Source: Roseivirga sp. 4D4
GTDB taxonomy: Bacteria > Bacteroidota > Bacteroidia > Cytophagales > Cyclobacteriaceae
Assembly: GCF_001747095.1 (NCBI RefSeq)
Contig: NZ_MDGP01000001.1
Coordinates: 1,719,001-1,783,000 of the forward strand
Length of the DNA: 64,000 bases
Direction of reading: 5' to 3'
The notes beneath the pieces were generated by a model. That model ran no database searches. It worked only from the letters and a program-made list of their open reading frames with translations, and had not been told where the DNA came from. Numbering within the stretch: the first letter of the stretch is position 1; the number at the start of each line of letters is the position of its first letter. The translations under genes were made by a program, and so were the position numbers. Positions 63,998 to 64,000 of this stretch are shown in pieces.

Positions 63998-64000
63998 ACA

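Overview
The window reads as chromosomal DNA of a marine or saline Bacteroidota, most likely a Cytophagales-type bacterium (Roseivirga/Fulvivirga-like; the genus is a guess). The evidence: two giant secreted proteins end in type IX secretion (Por-secretion type A) sorting domains; promoter-like TAnnTTTG boxes replace Shine-Dalgarno-type leaders; duplicated FtsX/MacB-like permeases come in arrays; and a Na+-pumping NADH:quinone reductase is present. I saw no rRNA, tRNA, CRISPR array or insertion sequence.

Layout. 1-877: a cut S41 peptidase (minus). 972-5610: nqrA-B-C-D-E (minus) closed by a terminator, with no nqrF in the window. 5754-7342: ispH and cmk (minus). 7447-9660: a compact three-gene minus operon; two of its products resemble the SdpA and SdpB/HTTM proteins of peptide-toxin systems and the third is an unrecognised protein with one GA/V-rich membrane segment. 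9896-16677 (plus): adenine deaminase, two tandem paralogous exported TPR proteins, a small coiled-coil protein, two tandem paralogous membrane-anchored proteins, and a TPR plus DUF1579-like protein.

16685-33722 (minus): seven consecutive ~800-residue duplicated orphan ABC permeases without an ATPase gene. Divergent from them (plus) lie an NtrC-type response regulator and its histidine kinase. Two places upstream of permease genes carry the same control layout: a -24/-12-like sigma-54 element preceded by a pair of 17-bp sites with the same 6-bp spacer and the same distance to the promoter. This suggests two regulator-activated transcription units, genes 7-4 and genes 3-1. A CPA1 Na+/H+ antiporter, a small membrane protein gene and a 37-residue membrane peptide gene follow.

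38781-60177 (minus): a surface-protein locus. A 3287-residue protein (TLDc-like domain, HYR-like modules with other domains inserted into them, LamG, Asp-rich tracts, T9SS tail) is preceded by a small exported protein. Next comes a 1304-residue one-protein sensor-regulator (propeller, Y_Y_Y, kinase, receiver, LuxR-type HTH), then a second giant protein (2139 residues; 14 DUF285 repeats, NHL repeats, DUF5011/HYR modules, T9SS tail). Related palindromes (CTACCC-N5-GGGTAG type) lie upstream of all three transcription units, so the regulator may control both surface proteins and itself.

60455-63997 (plus): a LOG-family protein, a 7TMR-DISM hybrid histidine kinase, and an overlapping RidA-family gene whose usual catalytic arginine is replaced.
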